This document shows, piece after piece, positions 29,411 through 40,180 of a stretch of 64,000 nt of DNA. Numbering within the stretch: the first letter of the stretch is position 1; the number at the start of each line of letters is the position of its first letter. The position numbers and the translations under genes were made by a program. Origin of the DNA: Haemophilus parainfluenzae (GTDB lineage Bacteria > Pseudomonadota > Gammaproteobacteria > Enterobacterales > Pasteurellaceae); contig NZ_CP063117.1 in assembly GCF_014931375.1 (NCBI RefSeq), positions 806,001 through 870,000 of the forward strand. The letters run 5' to 3'. The notes beneath the pieces are model-generated. The model was given only the letters and a program-made list of their open reading frames with translations, was not told where the DNA came from and searched no databases.

Positions 29411-30307
29411 ATGACTACGCAAACCCCCTTATTTTCAGGCAGTATTGTTGCTTTAGTAACCCCGATGGATAACCACGGAAACATTGATTTTGAAACATTA
29501 GAAAAACTTATCGAGTTTCATATCAATGCAGGTACAGATTCAATTGTATCTGTGGGTACAACAGGAGAGTCCGCCACATTAAGTATTGAAGAAAATGTGA
29601 AAGTGATTGAAAAGACGGTTGAGTTAGCAAAAGGACGTATTCCAATCATTGCTGGTACCGGTGCTAATGCAACGAGTGAAGCCATTGTGATGACAAAATT
29701 ATTACGTGATAGCGGTGTTGCAGGTTGTTTATCTGTTGTTCCTTACTACAATAAACCAACTCAAGAAGGCATGTTCCAACATTTTAAAGCGATTGCAGAA
29801 TGCACGGATTTACCACAACTTCTTTATAACGTACCAGGTCGTACCGGTAGTGATATGAAACCTGAAACCGTCGCACGTTTGTCTCAAATTGAGAATATTG
29901 TAGGGATTAAAGAAGCAACAGGCGATTTAACTCGCATTACTGCGATTAAAGAATTAGCCGGTAAAGATTTCATTGTATTAAGTGGAGATGATGCCACAGG
30001 GTTAGAAGCGATGAAATTAGGCGCAGAGGGTGTTATTTCTGTGACAAATAATCTTGCTGCCAAAGATATGGCCGCGCTGTGTCGCTATGCTTTAGCGGGG
30101 GATTTTGCGAAAGCGGAAGAAATTAATGCACGTTTAATGCCTTTACATCAAGATTTATTTATTGAATCAAACCCAATTCCAGTTAAATGGGCAGCATATC
30201 GTTTAGGTTTAATTAAGACTCCACATTTACGTTTACCACTTACTGTGTTAAGCGAAAGCGCGCAAGTAAAAGTAGAAGAAGCATTAAAAATTGCTGGCTT
30301 AATTTAA
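29411..30307 (+). CDS. dapA: 4-hydroxy-tetrahydrodipicolinate synthase
   Basis: DapA condenses pyruvate with aspartate semialdehyde at the branch to lysine and meso-[16 protein letters not shown] is the pyruvate-binding loop; [11 protein letters not shown] carries the catalytic Tyr; [11 protein letters not shown] carries the Schiff-base Lys. I chose the ATG at 29411 (298 residues) with GGAGTGCC as SD over the ATG at 29399, which overlaps that SD. Divergent from bcp. Confidence 0.95.
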   Translation: MTTQTPLFSGSIVALVTPMDNHGNIDFETLEKLIEFHINAGTDSIVSVGTTGESATLSIEENVKVIEKTVELAKGRIPIIAGTGANATSEAIVMTKLLRDSGVAGCLSVVPYYNKPTQEGMFQHFKAIAECTDLPQLLYNVPGRTGSDMKPETVARLSQIENIVGIKEATGDLTRITAIKELAGKDFIVLSGDDATGLEAMKLGAEGVISVTNNLAAKDMAALCRYALAGDFAKAEEINARLMPLHQDLFIESNPIPVKWAAYRLGLIKTPHLRLPLTVLSESAQVKVEEALKIAGLI

Positions 30308-30311
30308 TGAA

Positions 30312-30356
30312 TTAAAGGGTTGTTTTTACAGCCCTTTAAACTTTCGGCTTTTTTAT
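30312..30356 (+). terminator. probable terminator after dapA
   Basis: TTAAAGGG (30312-30319) pairs with CCCTTTAA (30332-30339), with an inner TGT/ACA extension. The T run comes only after CTTTCGGC, so strength is uncertain. Confidence 0.5.
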
Positions 30357-30407
30357 TTGTCAAAGAGCGGTTATTATTTTAATTATTTTTATTGAAGGAT
30401 TTAAGGA

Positions 30408-31409
30408 ATGAAAAAAATCGTACTGAGTTTAGTCGCGGCAGCATTATTATCGGCGTGTTCAAACAGCGTAGAAAAAATGCAGACGGCTAATGATACTTAT
30501 CAAAATTCTGATCGTGAAATACCGAGCTTTTCTCCTTTAGCAAGTGGTGGTGTAACATTGCCGCAAGCGGATCCGACTTATGAACTTCCTCAGCTTAATG
30601 CGAAAAAAGAACGCGTGGATATTCGTCCGCCTTCAACACCATTAGCGATTATCAAAAATTCTTTAACACAATTTGATGGCGAACGTGCATTGATTGTTTA
30701 TACGGATGCACAAGCAGAGCTTTATAACCTCAAACAAATTGAGCGTTTATTGAAAGAAGAAGGCACGAATTCGACTTTAAATGGTGCTGTATTAATTAGT
30801 GATTGGGCGCCAACGGGTCGTGCAGATGATAAAGCCAATACAGAGATCCGTTATAAAATTGAACAAGTTACGGCGCAAGATGCAAGTGCGTTAGCGGTTT
30901 CTGTAGAACAAATGCGTCGTGATGGTGTGATTTACACACCAAATCAAGCAGATAAACAGCGCTATGCATCTGATCGTTTAAATCGTTTTGTTTCGGCGCT
31001 CACTAGCGCTTATAACAAGCAACAACAAGATTTAAGTAGTGCTTCTGTAGGACCTTTCCAATCTGGTTTAATTACTGATACGAATGGCAGAATGGCATTG
31101 GGTATGGATGCAAGCTTTGGTCAAGCATGGCAACGTTTAGGTTCAGCCTTACCGAAATTAGGCTTTAAAGCCACATCGGAATCTGCAGGCCGTGGTTATC
31201 GTGAATTGAAATATAAACCATTGGATAAACAAGAGTGGTTACGTTTAGGTGTGAATCCGCCTAATCTAGAAAAAGGCGTTTACCAAATGCAAATTTCTGC
31301 GGTGGGTAAACAAAGTGCGGTCGTGATCACTGATGAAGATGGTAAGGCATTACCAAATGAAGCGGCTCAATCCTTGTATTCTGCATTAAGTGTATTACTT
31401 GCACAATAA
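30408..31409 (+). CDS. bamC: outer-membrane assembly lipoprotein BamC
   Basis: The 333-residue lipoprotein has lipobox LSAC (Cys17) and is part of the BAM complex that inserts barrel proteins such as the porin and Slam in this window. The region after Cys is extended, with PPSTPLAIIKNSLTQFDGERAL, followed by two helix-grip domains. AAGGATTTAAGGA precedes the ATG. The dapA-bamC pair is conserved in gammaproteobacteria. Confidence 0.93.
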   Translation: MKKIVLSLVAAALLSACSNSVEKMQTANDTYQNSDREIPSFSPLASGGVTLPQADPTYELPQLNAKKERVDIRPPSTPLAIIKNSLTQFDGERALIVYTDAQAELYNLKQIERLLKEEGTNSTLNGAVLISDWAPTGRADDKANTEIRYKIEQVTAQDASALAVSVEQMRRDGVIYTPNQADKQRYASDRLNRFVSALTSAYNKQQQDLSSASVGPFQSGLITDTNGRMALGMDASFGQAWQRLGSALPKLGFKATSESAGRGYRELKYKPLDKQEWLRLGVNPPNLEKGVYQMQISAVGKQSAVVITDEDGKALPNEAAQSLYSALSVLLAQ

Positions 31410-31425
31410 TAGAAGTTGAGAAATA

Positions 31426-31457
31426 AAAAGTGCGGTTCAATTTGACCGCACTTTTTT
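31426..31457. terminator. USS-pair terminator between bamC and the 98-residue gene
   Basis: AAAAGTGCGGT (31426-31436) pairs with ACCGCACTTTT (31445-31455), two inverted uptake signals with T runs on both strands. Confidence 0.85.
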
Positions 31458-31470
31458 ATTGGAAACCGAT

Positions 31471-31767
31471 TTATTCGGCTTTCACGCCTAAGTTACCTAT
31501 TTTTACGCCGAGGTTACCGAGTGAAACCGGATCCAGATAATCTCCTAAGAATTTGAACAACTCACTTAATTCTGTAAATGAGCGTTTGATTTTTACTTGA
31601 TCTTCTACTTTACGCACAAATTCATAACGCACATTTTCGCCTTCAAAATAAGCCGTGAGCGTGAGATAAATGGTTTCAAAAAAGTGGCTTTGAGCCCCTT
31701 CTTCACCCGGATCACTGATACGGACATTCCAAGTATTGTTAAATAAAACTTCTGTTTTGATTGACAT
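31471..31767 (-). CDS. conserved small protein of unknown function
   Basis: The 98-residue soluble protein is acidic and has an alpha/beta pattern (NNTWNVRISDPGEEG, FFETIYLTLTAYFEGENVRY). I do not recognise a characterised family. The C-terminus carries a near-exact tandem copy, GNLGVKIGNLGVKAE, made by an ~18-base repeat. AGAGGAAG precedes the ATG. It lies 25 bases after arfA on the same strand, beyond the arfA terminator. Confidence 0.65.
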   Translation of the reverse strand: MSIKTEVLFNNTWNVRISDPGEEGAQSHFFETIYLTLTAYFEGENVRYEFVRKVEDQVKIKRSFTELSELFKFLGDYLDPVSLGNLGVKIGNLGVKAE

Positions 31768-31792
31768 ATAGACTTCCTCTGTTTGTTATTTT

Positions 31793-32047
31793 TTATACTG
31801 AAATTGAAACGAAAAACCCGATGATAAAATTTCTGAAATCAAAAACTTTATCATCGGGCTTTTCAAACCAATTGCTCGCATATTTTGCTTTTCGTTGGTA
31901 ACTGCCTTTGCCTTTACGTTTTTTCTCAACGCGTTGGCGGAATAATTTGTCATGTAATAGTGCCATCACAGCATTATCTTTCACGATTCCTTTGGCGTGT
32001 TGATAAATGGGCTGATTCTCAACCGCACTTTTTGTTTTTTTTGTCAT
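31793..32047 (-). CDS. arfA: alternative ribosome-rescue factor A
   Basis: The 84-codon frame matches Arf[21 protein letters not shown], then [19 protein letters not shown]. ArfA rescues stalled ribosomes by recruiting RF2 when tmRNA fails. The conserved part ends near residue 63; the rest, through the hydrophobic [14 protein letters not shown], is encoded by a terminator hairpin and its flank. Transcripts ending there lack a stop codon, so the full-length product is probably made rarely and the active protein comes from non-stop mRNA. That logic is known for ArfA in proteobacteria; here I infer it from the hairpin. Confidence 0.92.
   Translation of the reverse strand: MTKKTKSAVENQPIYQHAKGIVKDNAVMALLHDKLFRQRVEKKRKGKGSYQRKAKYASNWFEKPDDKVFDFRNFIIGFFVSISV
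31812..31858 (-). terminator. intrinsic terminator inside the arfA reading frame
   Basis: On the minus strand CCCGATGATAAA (31858-31847) pairs with TTTATCATCGGG (31828-31817), followed by TTTTT (31816-31812). It ends about 17 bases before the arfA stop codon at 31795-31793. Confidence 0.88.
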
Positions 32048-32112
32048 ATTTACCTCTAAAAAATTGCCGTGAAGTGTTTCACGGCAAGTTATTATAGCGA
32101 AAATGAATAGAA

Positions 32113-32463
32113 TTACAAAATGGCGAGTACGCTTTCAGGCGGTCGTCCAATTTTAGCTTTTTTACCATTTACCACAATCGGGCGTTCTAATAAGGCTGAA
32201 TTTTCACTGATGGCTTTTAATAACTCATCCTTAGTTAATGCAGGATTATCTAACCCTAATGATTGATAAAGCTCATCTTTGGTACGCATCATTTTTCTAA
32301 CATCATCTAATCCTAATTTATTAGCCAGTTGCTGTAATGCTTCAACAGAGTAGTGTTGTTGCAAATAAAGTTCTATAGTTGGTTGGATACCTTTTTCTTC
32401 TAATAAAGCTAAGGTTTCACGGCTTTTTGAACAGCGCGGATTATGGTAAATCTTAACAGACAT
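32113..32463 (-). CDS. ArsC/YfgD family glutaredoxin-like reductase
   Basis: The 116-residue thioredoxin-fold protein has [18 protein letters not shown] with the ArsC active-site Cys12-x-x-Ser, and [17 protein letters not shown] at the C-terminus with the ArsC-family Arg residues. Arsenate reductase is the family name, but no ars genes are present and the YfgD branch has no proven arsenate role. AGAAGGAAAC precedes the ATG. arfA follows on the same strand. Confidence 0.82.
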   Translation of the reverse strand: MSVKIYHNPRCSKSRETLALLEEKGIQPTIELYLQQHYSVEALQQLANKLGLDDVRKMMRTKDELYQSLGLDNPALTKDELLKAISENSALLERPIVVNGKKAKIGRPPESVLAIL

Positions 32464-32557
32464 AACGTTTCCTTCTATTTTATGTTGAATGAGTGGATAT
32501 AGGATTGATTTAAATTTTAACTTATAATGACAAAAAATACTTGTTTAGGAAAACTTT

Positions 32558-33604
32558 ATGTTAGAAATGCTAAAAAATTGGTATAGCCGTCGCTTAAGCG
32601 ATCCGCATGCGATGGGACTACTTGCCATTTTGTTATTTGGCTTTATTGCGATTTATTTCTTTAGTGATTTAATCGCTCCGTTGCTGATTGCCATTGTATT
32701 AGCATATTTGTTGGAAATGCCGATTAATTTTTTAACGAAAAAATTAAAATTTCCTCGAATGCTTGCCACGTTAATTATTTTTGGTGGCTTTCTAACCTTA
32801 GCGTTATTAATTTTCTTCGGGCTTGTACCAACATTATGGAATCAAACGATTTCCTTATTAAGCGATTTGCCAGCCATGTTCAATAAGTTACATGAATGGT
32901 TATTAGCCCTTCCTGAGCATTATCCTGAACTCATCGATTACACCATGATTGACACCTTTTTTAGTGCGGCTCGAGCGAAGATTTTGGGCTTTGGTGAATC
33001 TGCGGTGAAATTGTCGATTACTTCATTAATGAACCTTGTATCACTGGGTATCTATGCATTTTTAGTGCCATTAATGATGTTCTTTATGCTGAAAGATAAA
33101 ACAGAACTTCTTGCTGGTGTAAGCCGATTTTTGCCTAAAAACCGTCTTTTAGCGTCTAAAGTATGGAATGAGATGCAGCAACAAATTGCGAATTATATTC
33201 ATGGCAAATTGTTAGAAATTTTGATTGTTGGCGTGGTGACTTATATTATCTTTTTAAGCTTTGGTTTAAATTATCCGCTGTTACTTTCTGTTGTCGTAGG
33301 TCTCTCTGTCTTAGTCCCTTATATTGGTGCGGTATTGGTGACGATTCCCGTTGCTTTAGTCGCCATGTTCCAGTTTGGCATTTCCCCAACGTTTTGGTAT
33401 TTAATTGTGGCCTTTGCGGTGAGTCAACTTCTAGATGGAAACTTGTTGGTGCCGTATTTATTCTCTGAAGTTGTTAATTTACATCCTTTAGTAATCATTA
33501 TTTCAGTATTAATTTTTGGCGGATTATGGGGGTTCTGGGGCGTATTTTTCGCTATTCCATTGGCAACGCTCGTCAAAGCTGTGCTGAATGCATTGCCAGA
33601 TTAG
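32558..33604 (+). CDS. AI-2E/PerM family transporter
   Basis: The 348-residue membrane protein has about eight helices in the family pattern: two at the N-terminus, the [11 protein letters not shown] soluble segment, then [20 protein letters not shown] and the C-terminal [23 protein letters not shown] block. E. coli PerM/YfgO is the closest named relative I can suggest. Family members include AI-2 exporters and Na+/H+ antiporters, so substrate is open. TAGGAAAAC precedes the ATG. Confidence 0.85.
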   Translation: MLEMLKNWYSRRLSDPHAMGLLAILLFGFIAIYFFSDLIAPLLIAIVLAYLLEMPINFLTKKLKFPRMLATLIIFGGFLTLALLIFFGLVPTLWNQTISLLSDLPAMFNKLHEWLLALPEHYPELIDYTMIDTFFSAARAKILGFGESAVKLSITSLMNLVSLGIYAFLVPLMMFFMLKDKTELLAGVSRFLPKNRLLASKVWNEMQQQIANYIHGKLLEILIVGVVTYIIFLSFGLNYPLLLSVVVGLSVLVPYIGAVLVTIPVALVAMFQFGISPTFWYLIVAFAVSQLLDGNLLVPYLFSEVVNLHPLVIIISVLIFGGLWGFWGVFFAIPLATLVKAVLNALPD

Positions 33605-33626
33605 ACAGAATTAAAACGATAAAAAG

Positions 33627-33652
33627 AAAGCTGACGAAAGTCAGCTTTTTTG
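33627..33652. terminator. terminator between the PerM-like gene and trmO
   Basis: AAGCTGAC (33628-33635), GAAA tetraloop, GTCAGCTT (33640-33647), then a T run. The right arm includes the trmO stop codon (TGA at 33643-33641). Confidence 0.85.
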
Positions 33653-34378
33653 TTCTTTTAATTTCTGGATATCCAGAATTTCGACACAGTCTGTTGTCCC
33701 TGCTTTAATATGCCATTTAATATTAAATTCGTACAGACTAATACCGTAAATACGATCGGTTTCTTTACCTTGTTGATAAGCCGGGCGAGGATCTTGTGCG
33801 ATCACTTCTGTAATAAATCTCGCTAAGTGCGGTCGGTTTTTGTGATATTTTTCAACCGCACTTTGGGCGATTTCTGTAAATTCTACGTTTAATTTTGCAG
33901 GTGGTTTTTCTTGTGCAAAACTTGATTTTGCCTCAGGTTCACTATCAGCATAGGCAATATAAGGCTTAATATCAAAAATAGGTGTACCATCGACAAGATC
34001 CACGGAGCCCAAATGCAGAAAAACACGTCCATGAATACATTCCACTTGGCGTAATTCAACTTTGGATAAGCCTAGCGGATTAGGGCGATGCGTAGCGCGT
34101 GAAGCAAATACACCGACACGTTGATTGCCGCCTAAACGAGGGGGACGAACAGTGGATTGCCATTTCCCATGGGGTACTTTGTCGAATTGGAAAATAAGCC
34201 AAAGATGGCTAAATTGCTCTAATCCTCGCACTGCCTCTGGTGAATTATACGGAGGGAGCAGTTCCACAATACCAATGCCATCCTGTACTAAATCTGGCTG
34301 ACGAGGTACCGAGAATTTTTCTTTATAAGGTGTGTGAATCACCGCAATCGGGTGAAGAGTCAGTGTTAAATCATTCAT
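33641..34378 (-). CDS. trmO: tRNA (t6A37) N6-methyltransferase TrmO
   Basis: The 245-residue TsaA/YaeB-type protein methylates threonylcarbamoyl-A37 in tRNA-Thr. [56 protein letters not shown] and [15 protein letters not shown] are the conserved blocks in order. Its stop codon lies inside the terminator stem shared with the convergent gene. Confidence 0.93.
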   Translation of the reverse strand: MNDLTLTLHPIAVIHTPYKEKFSVPRQPDLVQDGIGIVELLPPYNSPEAVRGLEQFSHLWLIFQFDKVPHGKWQSTVRPPRLGGNQRVGVFASRATHRPNPLGLSKVELRQVECIHGRVFLHLGSVDLVDGTPIFDIKPYIAYADSEPEAKSSFAQEKPPAKLNVEFTEIAQSAVEKYHKNRPHLARFITEVIAQDPRPAYQQGKETDRIYGISLYEFNIKWHIKAGTTDCVEILDIQKLKEQKS

Positions 34379-34439
34379 AAAAAGGCAATTTCCGTGTAGA
34401 ATACGCCCTTTATTGTAATCAAAAGTGCGGTCAAAAAAA

Positions 34440-35351
34440 ATGACAAATCATAAATTGAAAATGTGGTGGGAAACCGCTCGCCCAAAAACCTTGCCTTTGG
34501 CGTTAGCTTCTATTTTTACTGGTTCGGCATTGGCATATTGGGCAGATAAAGAAAGTTTTAATCTCACCGTGATGTTACTTTGCTTGCTCACTACCATTTT
34601 ATTGCAAGTCCTTTCCAACTTTGCTAACGATTACGGCGATCATCAAAAAGGGTCAGATACTGAAGAACGTATTGGGCCTTTACGCGGTATTCAGCAAGGT
34701 GCGATTTCCGCGAATGAACTTAAGTGGGGCTTAATTTTAATGGCGGTGGGAGCATTTTTCTCAGGTGCATTCTTAATTGGTATCGCATATCAAAGTCTCA
34801 CAGATTTATTGGCCTTTGCGGGTTTGGGTATTCTAGCTATTATTGCTGCTATTACTTATACCGTAGGAGCTAAACCTTATGGTTATTTAGGTTTAGGCGA
34901 TCTGTCAGTATTGCTCTTTTTTGGTTTATTGGGTGTGGGTGGAACCTATTATTTACAAACTCACAGCATTGATAGCTTAATTACGTTACCAGCGTTAGGC
35001 TCAGGTTTATTAGCAACAGCCGTTTTAAATATCAATAATTTACGTGATATTGAGCAAGATGCGAAAGTAGGAAAAAACACCTTAGTTGTACGTATTGGAC
35101 CTAAGAAAGGACGTATTTATCACTGTGTTTTATTAAGCGTTGCCGCTTTATGTTATGTGCTATTTGCGACATCAACCGCATTTAGTCCTTGGCATTTCTT
35201 ATTTTTATTAGCATTTCCATTATTATTAAAACACGCATTATTTGTTTATCGTAGTAAAGAGCCTGCAGTGTTACGTCCGATGTTAGCACAGATGTCAATG
35301 ATTTCTTTATTTATCAATATCTTGTTTAGTTTAGGCTTGCTTATCGGCTAA
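34440..35351 (+). CDS. menA: 1,4-dihydroxy-2-naphthoate polyprenyltransferase
   Basis: MenA prenylates DHNA to demethylmenaquinone in the inner membrane. [20 protein letters not shown] is the Asp-rich prenyl-diphosphate motif, and [20 protein letters not shown] is the second. I chose the ATG at 34440 (303 residues); a GTG at 34425 lies inside a USS. No clear SD is visible: AAAGTGCGGTCAAAAAAA abuts the ATG. menA-rraA adjacency is as in E. coli. Confidence 0.94.
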   Translation: MTNHKLKMWWETARPKTLPLALASIFTGSALAYWADKESFNLTVMLLCLLTTILLQVLSNFANDYGDHQKGSDTEERIGPLRGIQQGAISANELKWGLILMAVGAFFSGAFLIGIAYQSLTDLLAFAGLGILAIIAAITYTVGAKPYGYLGLGDLSVLLFFGLLGVGGTYYLQTHSIDSLITLPALGSGLLATAVLNINNLRDIEQDAKVGKNTLVVRIGPKKGRIYHCVLLSVAALCYVLFATSTAFSPWHFLFLLAFPLLLKHALFVYRSKEPAVLRPMLAQMSMISLFINILFSLGLLIG

Positions 35352-35396
35352 ATCGGCTTATACTAGAGAGAAAATTTTAACGACAAGGGGTACATT

Positions 35397-35897
35397 ATGT
35401 ATATCGATACTTCAGAACTTTGTGATATTTATGCTGATCAAGTGGATGTAGTTGAGCCAATTTTTTCTAGCTTTGGTGGCGTCAGCAATTTCTACGGCAA
35501 AGTGACGACAGTAAAATGTTTTGAAAATAATGGATTAATTGCCGAGATCCTTGAAGAAAATGGTGAAGGCAGAGTGCTTGTCGTAGATGGTGGTGGTGCA
35601 GTTCGCCGTGCTTTAATTGATGCTGAGCTTGCACAACTTGCCGCAGATAATGACTGGGCGGGCATCATTGTTTATGGTGCAGTGCGTCAAATTCAACAAC
35701 TTGAAAATATTGATATTGGTATTCATGCGCTTGCCCCAATTCCAGTTGGTGCAGATGAAAATAATCATGGTGAAAGTGATCTTCCTGTGAATTTTGGTGG
35801 TGTAACATTCTTCCCTGAAGATTATATTTATGCCGATTTAACAGGTATCATTCTTTCACAGGAAGCATTAGATTTAGAAGACGTCGAAGAAGAATAA
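35397..35897 (+). CDS. rraA: regulator of ribonuclease E activity A
   Basis: The 166-residue trimeric protein binds and inhibits RNase [41 protein letters not shown], and [20 protein letters not shown] followed by IHALAPIP match RraA. AAGGGGT precedes the ATG. Follows menA by 45 bases; an uptake-sequence terminator follows. Confidence 0.95.
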   Translation: MYIDTSELCDIYADQVDVVEPIFSSFGGVSNFYGKVTTVKCFENNGLIAEILEENGEGRVLVVDGGGAVRRALIDAELAQLAADNDWAGIIVYGAVRQIQQLENIDIGIHALAPIPVGADENNHGESDLPVNFGGVTFFPEDYIYADLTGIILSQEALDLEDVEEE

Positions 35898-35919
35898 TTT
35901 TGAAATTATTGACCTTTTT

Positions 35920-35951
35920 AAAGTGCGGTTAGAAATAACCGCACTTTTTTT
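35920..35951 (+). terminator. USS-pair terminator after rraA
   Basis: AAAGTGCGGTTA (35920-35931), GAAA tetraloop, TAACCGCACTTT (35936-35947), then T run: two inverted uptake signals making an efficient hairpin. Confidence 0.92.
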
Positions 35952-36060
35952 GTTAAAATTTTTTTGAACAAGATCACATTTTAGACATTTGTTAGTTGAA
36001 AGTTTGTAACATTCATTTAACATCGAAAATAGTTCATTTGTAATCAGTTTGGAGGGACTC

Positions 36061-37446
36061 ATGAACGAAACAAACACAACTAAAAATTATAAAAGTGGGA
36101 TTATCTTTCTGCTGGCGATAGCCTGTTTTTTTATCTTATTAAAATCTTTACCTTTCGCACCTAAGGAAAATGCTGGTTTAGCATTATTAGCCTTTGTGGC
36201 GATTCTTTGGTTAACTGAGGCATTGCATGTCACAGTAACCGCTCTGTTGGTGCCATTACTTGCGATTGCACTTGATTTGGTGACAACTAAGCAAGCTTTA
36301 GTCGCGTTTGCCGATCCTACCATTTTCTTATTCTTTGGTGGCTTTGCTTTAGCGACAGCATTGCATATGCAAAAGCTTGATAAAATGATTGCTAATAAAA
36401 TCATGGCGATGGCCCGTGGTAATTTATTTGTAGCTATTATGTATCTTTTCTCCATTACCGCTTTCCTTTCTATGTGGATGAGTAATACAGCAACAGCAGC
36501 CATGATGTTGCCTCTAGCGATGGGGATCTTAAGCAAACTTGATAAAGAAAAAGAACATAATACTTATGTCTTCGTATTATTAGGGATTGCATATAGTGCG
36601 AGTATTGGTGGTATGGGTACATTAGTGGGTAGCCCACCAAATGCTATCGTTGCAAGTAACTTACATTTAACCTTCTCTGATTGGTTATGGTATGGCTTGC
36701 CAATTATGATTATTTTGATGCCATTGATGGTTGGTACACTTTTCATTGTATTTAAACCAAAACTTAACTTACGTTTTGAGCAAAACTTTGAACGTATTGA
36801 AATGAATGGCCAACGCGTTTTAACGCTTGTGATTTTTGCTTTGATTGCACTTTGCTGGGTATTCAGTAGCTATATCAATCCAATCATTTCAGGTGTATTT
36901 GGTCTTGCTAAAAATATCGGTAGTTTTGATAGCGTCGTCGCATTACTTGCGGCTGTCATTATTTGTTCAACCGGTGTAGCAAATTGGAAACAAATCCAAG
37001 AAAGCACTGACTGGGGCGTATTGATGCTTTTCGGGGGCGGTTTAACCTTGAGTGCGGTGTTAAAAGATTCGGGCGCAAGTAAAGTGTTAGCTGACGGTAT
37101 TGTATTCTTAGTTCAAGGACAACATTACTACCTCATCGGTTTATTGGTCGCAACCTTCATTATTTTCTTAACTGAATTTACTTCCAATACGGCAAGTGCG
37201 GCGTTATTAGTACCAATCTTTATTTCTATCGCACAATCTCTCGGTATGCCGGAAATTGGTCTTGCGTTAATTATCGGTTTAGGTGCATCTTGTGCCTTCA
37301 TGTTACCAGTGGCGACACCGCCAAATGCAATCGTATTTGGTACAGGTGAGGTTCGCCAAAGCGATATGGTTAAAGCTGGATTTATCTTAAATATTGTGTG
37401 TATACTCGTTATCGCGACAATAGGATATTATTTCTGGTTGAATTAA
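36061..37446 (+). CDS. DASS/SLC13 family anion:sodium symporter
   Basis: The 461-residue inner-membrane carrier belongs to the divalent anion:Na+ symporter family (VcINDY-like), which imports succinate and other C4-dicarboxylates or sulfate. The two SNT motifs that form the Na+/substrate sites are present in SMWMSNTATAAMMLPLA and EFTSNTASAALLVPI, and SPPNAIVAS and TPPNAIVFGTGE are the paired re-entrant loops. I chose the ATG at 36061 with GGAGGGACTC as SD; a TTG 12 bases upstream overlaps that SD. Substrate not determined. Confidence 0.88.
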   Translation: MNETNTTKNYKSGIIFLLAIACFFILLKSLPFAPKENAGLALLAFVAILWLTEALHVTVTALLVPLLAIALDLVTTKQALVAFADPTIFLFFGGFALATALHMQKLDKMIANKIMAMARGNLFVAIMYLFSITAFLSMWMSNTATAAMMLPLAMGILSKLDKEKEHNTYVFVLLGIAYSASIGGMGTLVGSPPNAIVASNLHLTFSDWLWYGLPIMIILMPLMVGTLFIVFKPKLNLRFEQNFERIEMNGQRVLTLVIFALIALCWVFSSYINPIISGVFGLAKNIGSFDSVVALLAAVIICSTGVANWKQIQESTDWGVLMLFGGGLTLSAVLKDSGASKVLADGIVFLVQGQHYYLIGLLVATFIIFLTEFTSNTASAALLVPIFISIAQSLGMPEIGLALIIGLGASCAFMLPVATPPNAIVFGTGEVRQSDMVKAGFILNIVCILVIATIGYYFWLN

Positions 37447-37456
37447 TCATATAAAG

Positions 37457-37490
37457 AAAAGGGCGTGTTGGATATTCAACACGCCCTTTT
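37457..37490. terminator. terminator between the DASS gene and plsB
   Basis: AAAAGGGCGTGTTG (37457-37470) pairs with CAACACGCCCTTTT (37477-37490), a long perfect stem for convergent genes. Confidence 0.9.
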
Positions 37491-37506
37491 ATTATTTCAG
37501 TAAAGA

Positions 37507-39963
37507 TTATTCATCTTTATTTGATTTATCCTCTTCTTCTACTTCAATCTCAACTTCATCTGCTTTATCTGCTGCGCCGTTGATTGTTAAGCAAATCTCG
37601 CTAGAAATTAAATGCTCTAAGATTGTTGCTAGTTCGTGTAATTTTTCTTTGTCATCATCGAAATAACCTTCTTCTTTTAAGTTAGCAATGAAGGCTGAGA
37701 ATACCGCTTTATCAAAGAACTCTGGTGCGTTAATACCGTGTAATACAGAAAGACGCTGTGCCACTAATTGGCTTTCTTTTTCTAATAAGCCACGAGCAAT
37801 TCCAGGATCTCTACGTAAAATACTCACAGTGATGTAGTAACGTTGTAAGATTTCACGCATACCGGCAGACCAAAGTTGTAAAATACGAACTTTAGCGCGG
37901 TGGATAGATAATAAATTATCATTGGCTTGGATAACATCCTGACGCGCAAATTCATCAATAATGGCTTTAATTTGTGTATTTAATTCTTCTTCATTGAAAT
38001 GAAGGAAGAGTTCGCCTTTTAAGAATGGATAAATTTTACGTACTGCATCCAATAATAAATCTTTTTGGATTGCTTCATAATGTAAAACGATACTCGCAAC
38101 AAGTGAAGGTAACACAAATAAGTGTTGAATATTATTGCGGTAATACGTCATAAGAACAGCAGAATTACGTTCTAAGCGAATAATTTCTCCAAAGTTATCT
38201 TTTTCAACTAACACACCCACACGATCTAAGCTTAATACGTGGTCAAGCATCGCTTTTGGTGTATCAGTTGGCAGTACCACATCTGTAGAATACGGTACAT
38301 TTTTTAACATTTCTTGATAACTAGATAGTTGTTCTAATAGTTGCTCATGAGAAAGTGCACGTTGACGAGAAGAGAGCAGAGCGGTCCCTACTAAATTCAT
38401 CGCATTGACTGCAGCAGCTTTATTAATATTCACCATCACTTGATTAGAAACCGATCCAACTGCATGGTTAAACCAGTGTGGTTTATCTTCATGATGTTGC
38501 TCTTTCCATTCTGGATAATGGTGATTGAGGTAATTGGAAAGTGTGATTGGCTCACCGAAATTCACAAAGCCTTGACCTAAATTACGTAATTTTTTAATCA
38601 CACGTAAAACTAAGCCAGCATTTTCTTTTTCTTTCGCTGCGCCACGTAATTCTTTCGCGTAAGTATCTACTTCTAATACGTGCTCATAACCGATATACAC
38701 AGGCACCACAGAAATTGGACGAGTTTGGTTATGTTGAAGCGCTTGTAGTGTCATCGACATCATACCGGTTTTCGGTGCAAGCAAGCGACCTGTACGAGAA
38801 CGACCACCTTCAATGAAGTATTCGACGGAATAACCTCGGTGGAATAATTCCCCTAAATACTCACGGAAGATTGCAGAGTAAAGGCGGTTACCTTTAAACG
38901 TACGGCGAATAAAGAATGCCCCCCAGCTACGGAATAAAGGACCTGCTGGCCAGAAGTTTAAGTTAATCCCTGCTGCAATGTGTGGCGGTACAAGACCTTG
39001 GTGATAGAGCACATAAGAAAGCAATAAATAGTCAATGTGACTACGGTGACAAGGCACATAAACAATCTCATGTCCTTCTAATGCTAATTTACGTACTCGG
39101 TCGGCATTTTGTACATCAATACCAGAATACAGTTTGTTCCATAACCAACGTAAGAAACGATCCGCCGCACGAAGGCTTGAATGGCTTACATTAGCCGCTA
39201 TTTCATGAAGAATTTTTTCGGCTTCAGCATAGGCTTTCTCACGGCTGATATTTTTTGATTTTGCCTCATCTTCAATCGCATTTTGAATTGCTTGAGAATT
39301 TAAGAGCTTATTAAACATCGCTTCGCGGTTTGGCAAACGAGGTCCAGTCGCGGAAATGCGTTGTTTCGCAAAGTGCATTTTAGCCACGCGAGCCAGTTTT
39401 TGTGCAATTTTTTCATCTGAACCGTGCTCATTTACCATGTAACGCAAAGAAAGTGCTTGAGAAAAACGCACAAAAGTATCACGTCCAAACCAAATGGCCG
39501 CAAAGGTTTTTTGAAGACCATTTAATAAGCGAAGATTAGGTAAGCTTGCTTTATCTTCTTTACCTGGTGAACGCCCCCAAAGCACAGAAACAGGGATCAG
39601 TTGTACATCTAAATCAGCAACATCACGGTGCAACTCTAAATATTTATTGAAGACTTTGACAGTTTCATCTTTTGCGCCTTTTGATTTAAAAAAGCGGCGA
39701 CCTTCGTCTAAATAGACATAACGTGGTAATGCTACGCCATCAATCACATTCTTTTCAGCTGGATCAGGTAAACCGACGCTCAAACAGTTACGACGGAAAA
39801 TCACGAAGTCAGTTTGAGAGGTATAAGGTAAAACGTAAAGAATGGGTTGATTGATATTGAGTTGAAGCTCTTCGATGGGTTGAGCGGGAATAGGATTATT
39901 TTTTACTAGAACCGAAAGCGGTAATTCTAATAATTTACGATAAGTACTTACGATGCCAGACAT
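37507..39963 (-). CDS. plsB: glycerol-3-phosphate 1-O-acyltransferase
   Basis: PlsB starts phospholipid synthesis at the inner membrane. I chose the ATG at 39963 (818 residues) because [20 protein letters not shown] aligns with the E. coli N-terminus; the ATG at 39990 adds nine residues with no family match. [11 protein letters not shown] contains the HX4D catalytic motif, and [18 protein letters not shown] is the G3P-binding block. The acidic tail [15 protein letters not shown] is unusual but near the variable end. Divergent from lexA. Confidence 0.95.
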   Translation of the reverse strand: MSGIVSTYRKLLELPLSVLVKNNPIPAQPIEELQLNINQPILYVLPYTSQTDFVIFRRNCLSVGLPDPAEKNVIDGVALPRYVYLDEGRRFFKSKGAKDETVKVFNKYLELHRDVADLDVQLIPVSVLWGRSPGKEDKASLPNLRLLNGLQKTFAAIWFGRDTFVRFSQALSLRYMVNEHGSDEKIAQKLARVAKMHFAKQRISATGPRLPNREAMFNKLLNSQAIQNAIEDEAKSKNISREKAYAEAEKILHEIAANVSHSSLRAADRFLRWLWNKLYSGIDVQNADRVRKLALEGHEIVYVPCHRSHIDYLLLSYVLYHQGLVPPHIAAGINLNFWPAGPLFRSWGAFFIRRTFKGNRLYSAIFREYLGELFHRGYSVEYFIEGGRSRTGRLLAPKTGMMSMTLQALQHNQTRPISVVPVYIGYEHVLEVDTYAKELRGAAKEKENAGLVLRVIKKLRNLGQGFVNFGEPITLSNYLNHHYPEWKEQHHEDKPHWFNHAVGSVSNQVMVNINKAAAVNAMNLVGTALLSSRQRALSHEQLLEQLSSYQEMLKNVPYSTDVVLPTDTPKAMLDHVLSLDRVGVLVEKDNFGEIIRLERNSAVLMTYYRNNIQHLFVLPSLVASIVLHYEAIQKDLLLDAVRKIYPFLKGELFLHFNEEELNTQIKAIIDEFARQDVIQANDNLLSIHRAKVRILQLWSAGMREILQRYYITVSILRRDPGIARGLLEKESQLVAQRLSVLHGINAPEFFDKAVFSAFIANLKEEGYFDDDKEKLHELATILEHLISSEICLTINGAADKADEVEIEVEEEDKSNKDE

Positions 39964-40135
39964 AATTAATATTCTCTTTTTGTTAGACATTTCTAGGTAT
40001 TGTCTGGCATTTTAACACATTCGACCAGTCAAATTCTAAAAATTTACATTTGAGATTTATGATGAACACGCAAAATATGAAAAAAATTGACCGCACTTTT
40101 ATGACTAGAAAATAGTTGTTGCAATTGCCATCTTT

Positions 40136-40151
40136 CTGTATATACTAACAG
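40136..40151 (+). promoter_or_regulatory. SOS box 1 of lexA
   Basis: CTGTATATACTAACAG is a perfect CTG-N10-CAG LexA operator upstream of lexA. Confidence 0.9.
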
Positions 40152-40156
40152 TTATT

Positions 40157-40172
40157 CTGTATAAAGTAACAG
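40157..40172 (+). promoter_or_regulatory. SOS box 2 of lexA
   Basis: CTGTATAAAGTAACAG is a second perfect CTG-N10-CAG operator, 21 bases after the first. It overlaps the lexA SD (AGGAG). Tandem boxes are the autoregulatory arrangement of E. coli lexA. Confidence 0.88.
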
Positions 40173-40180
40173 GAGTGTAT

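Noticed and set aside
34425..34439. GTG start for menA
   Set aside because: The GTG is within a USS and adds residues without family match.
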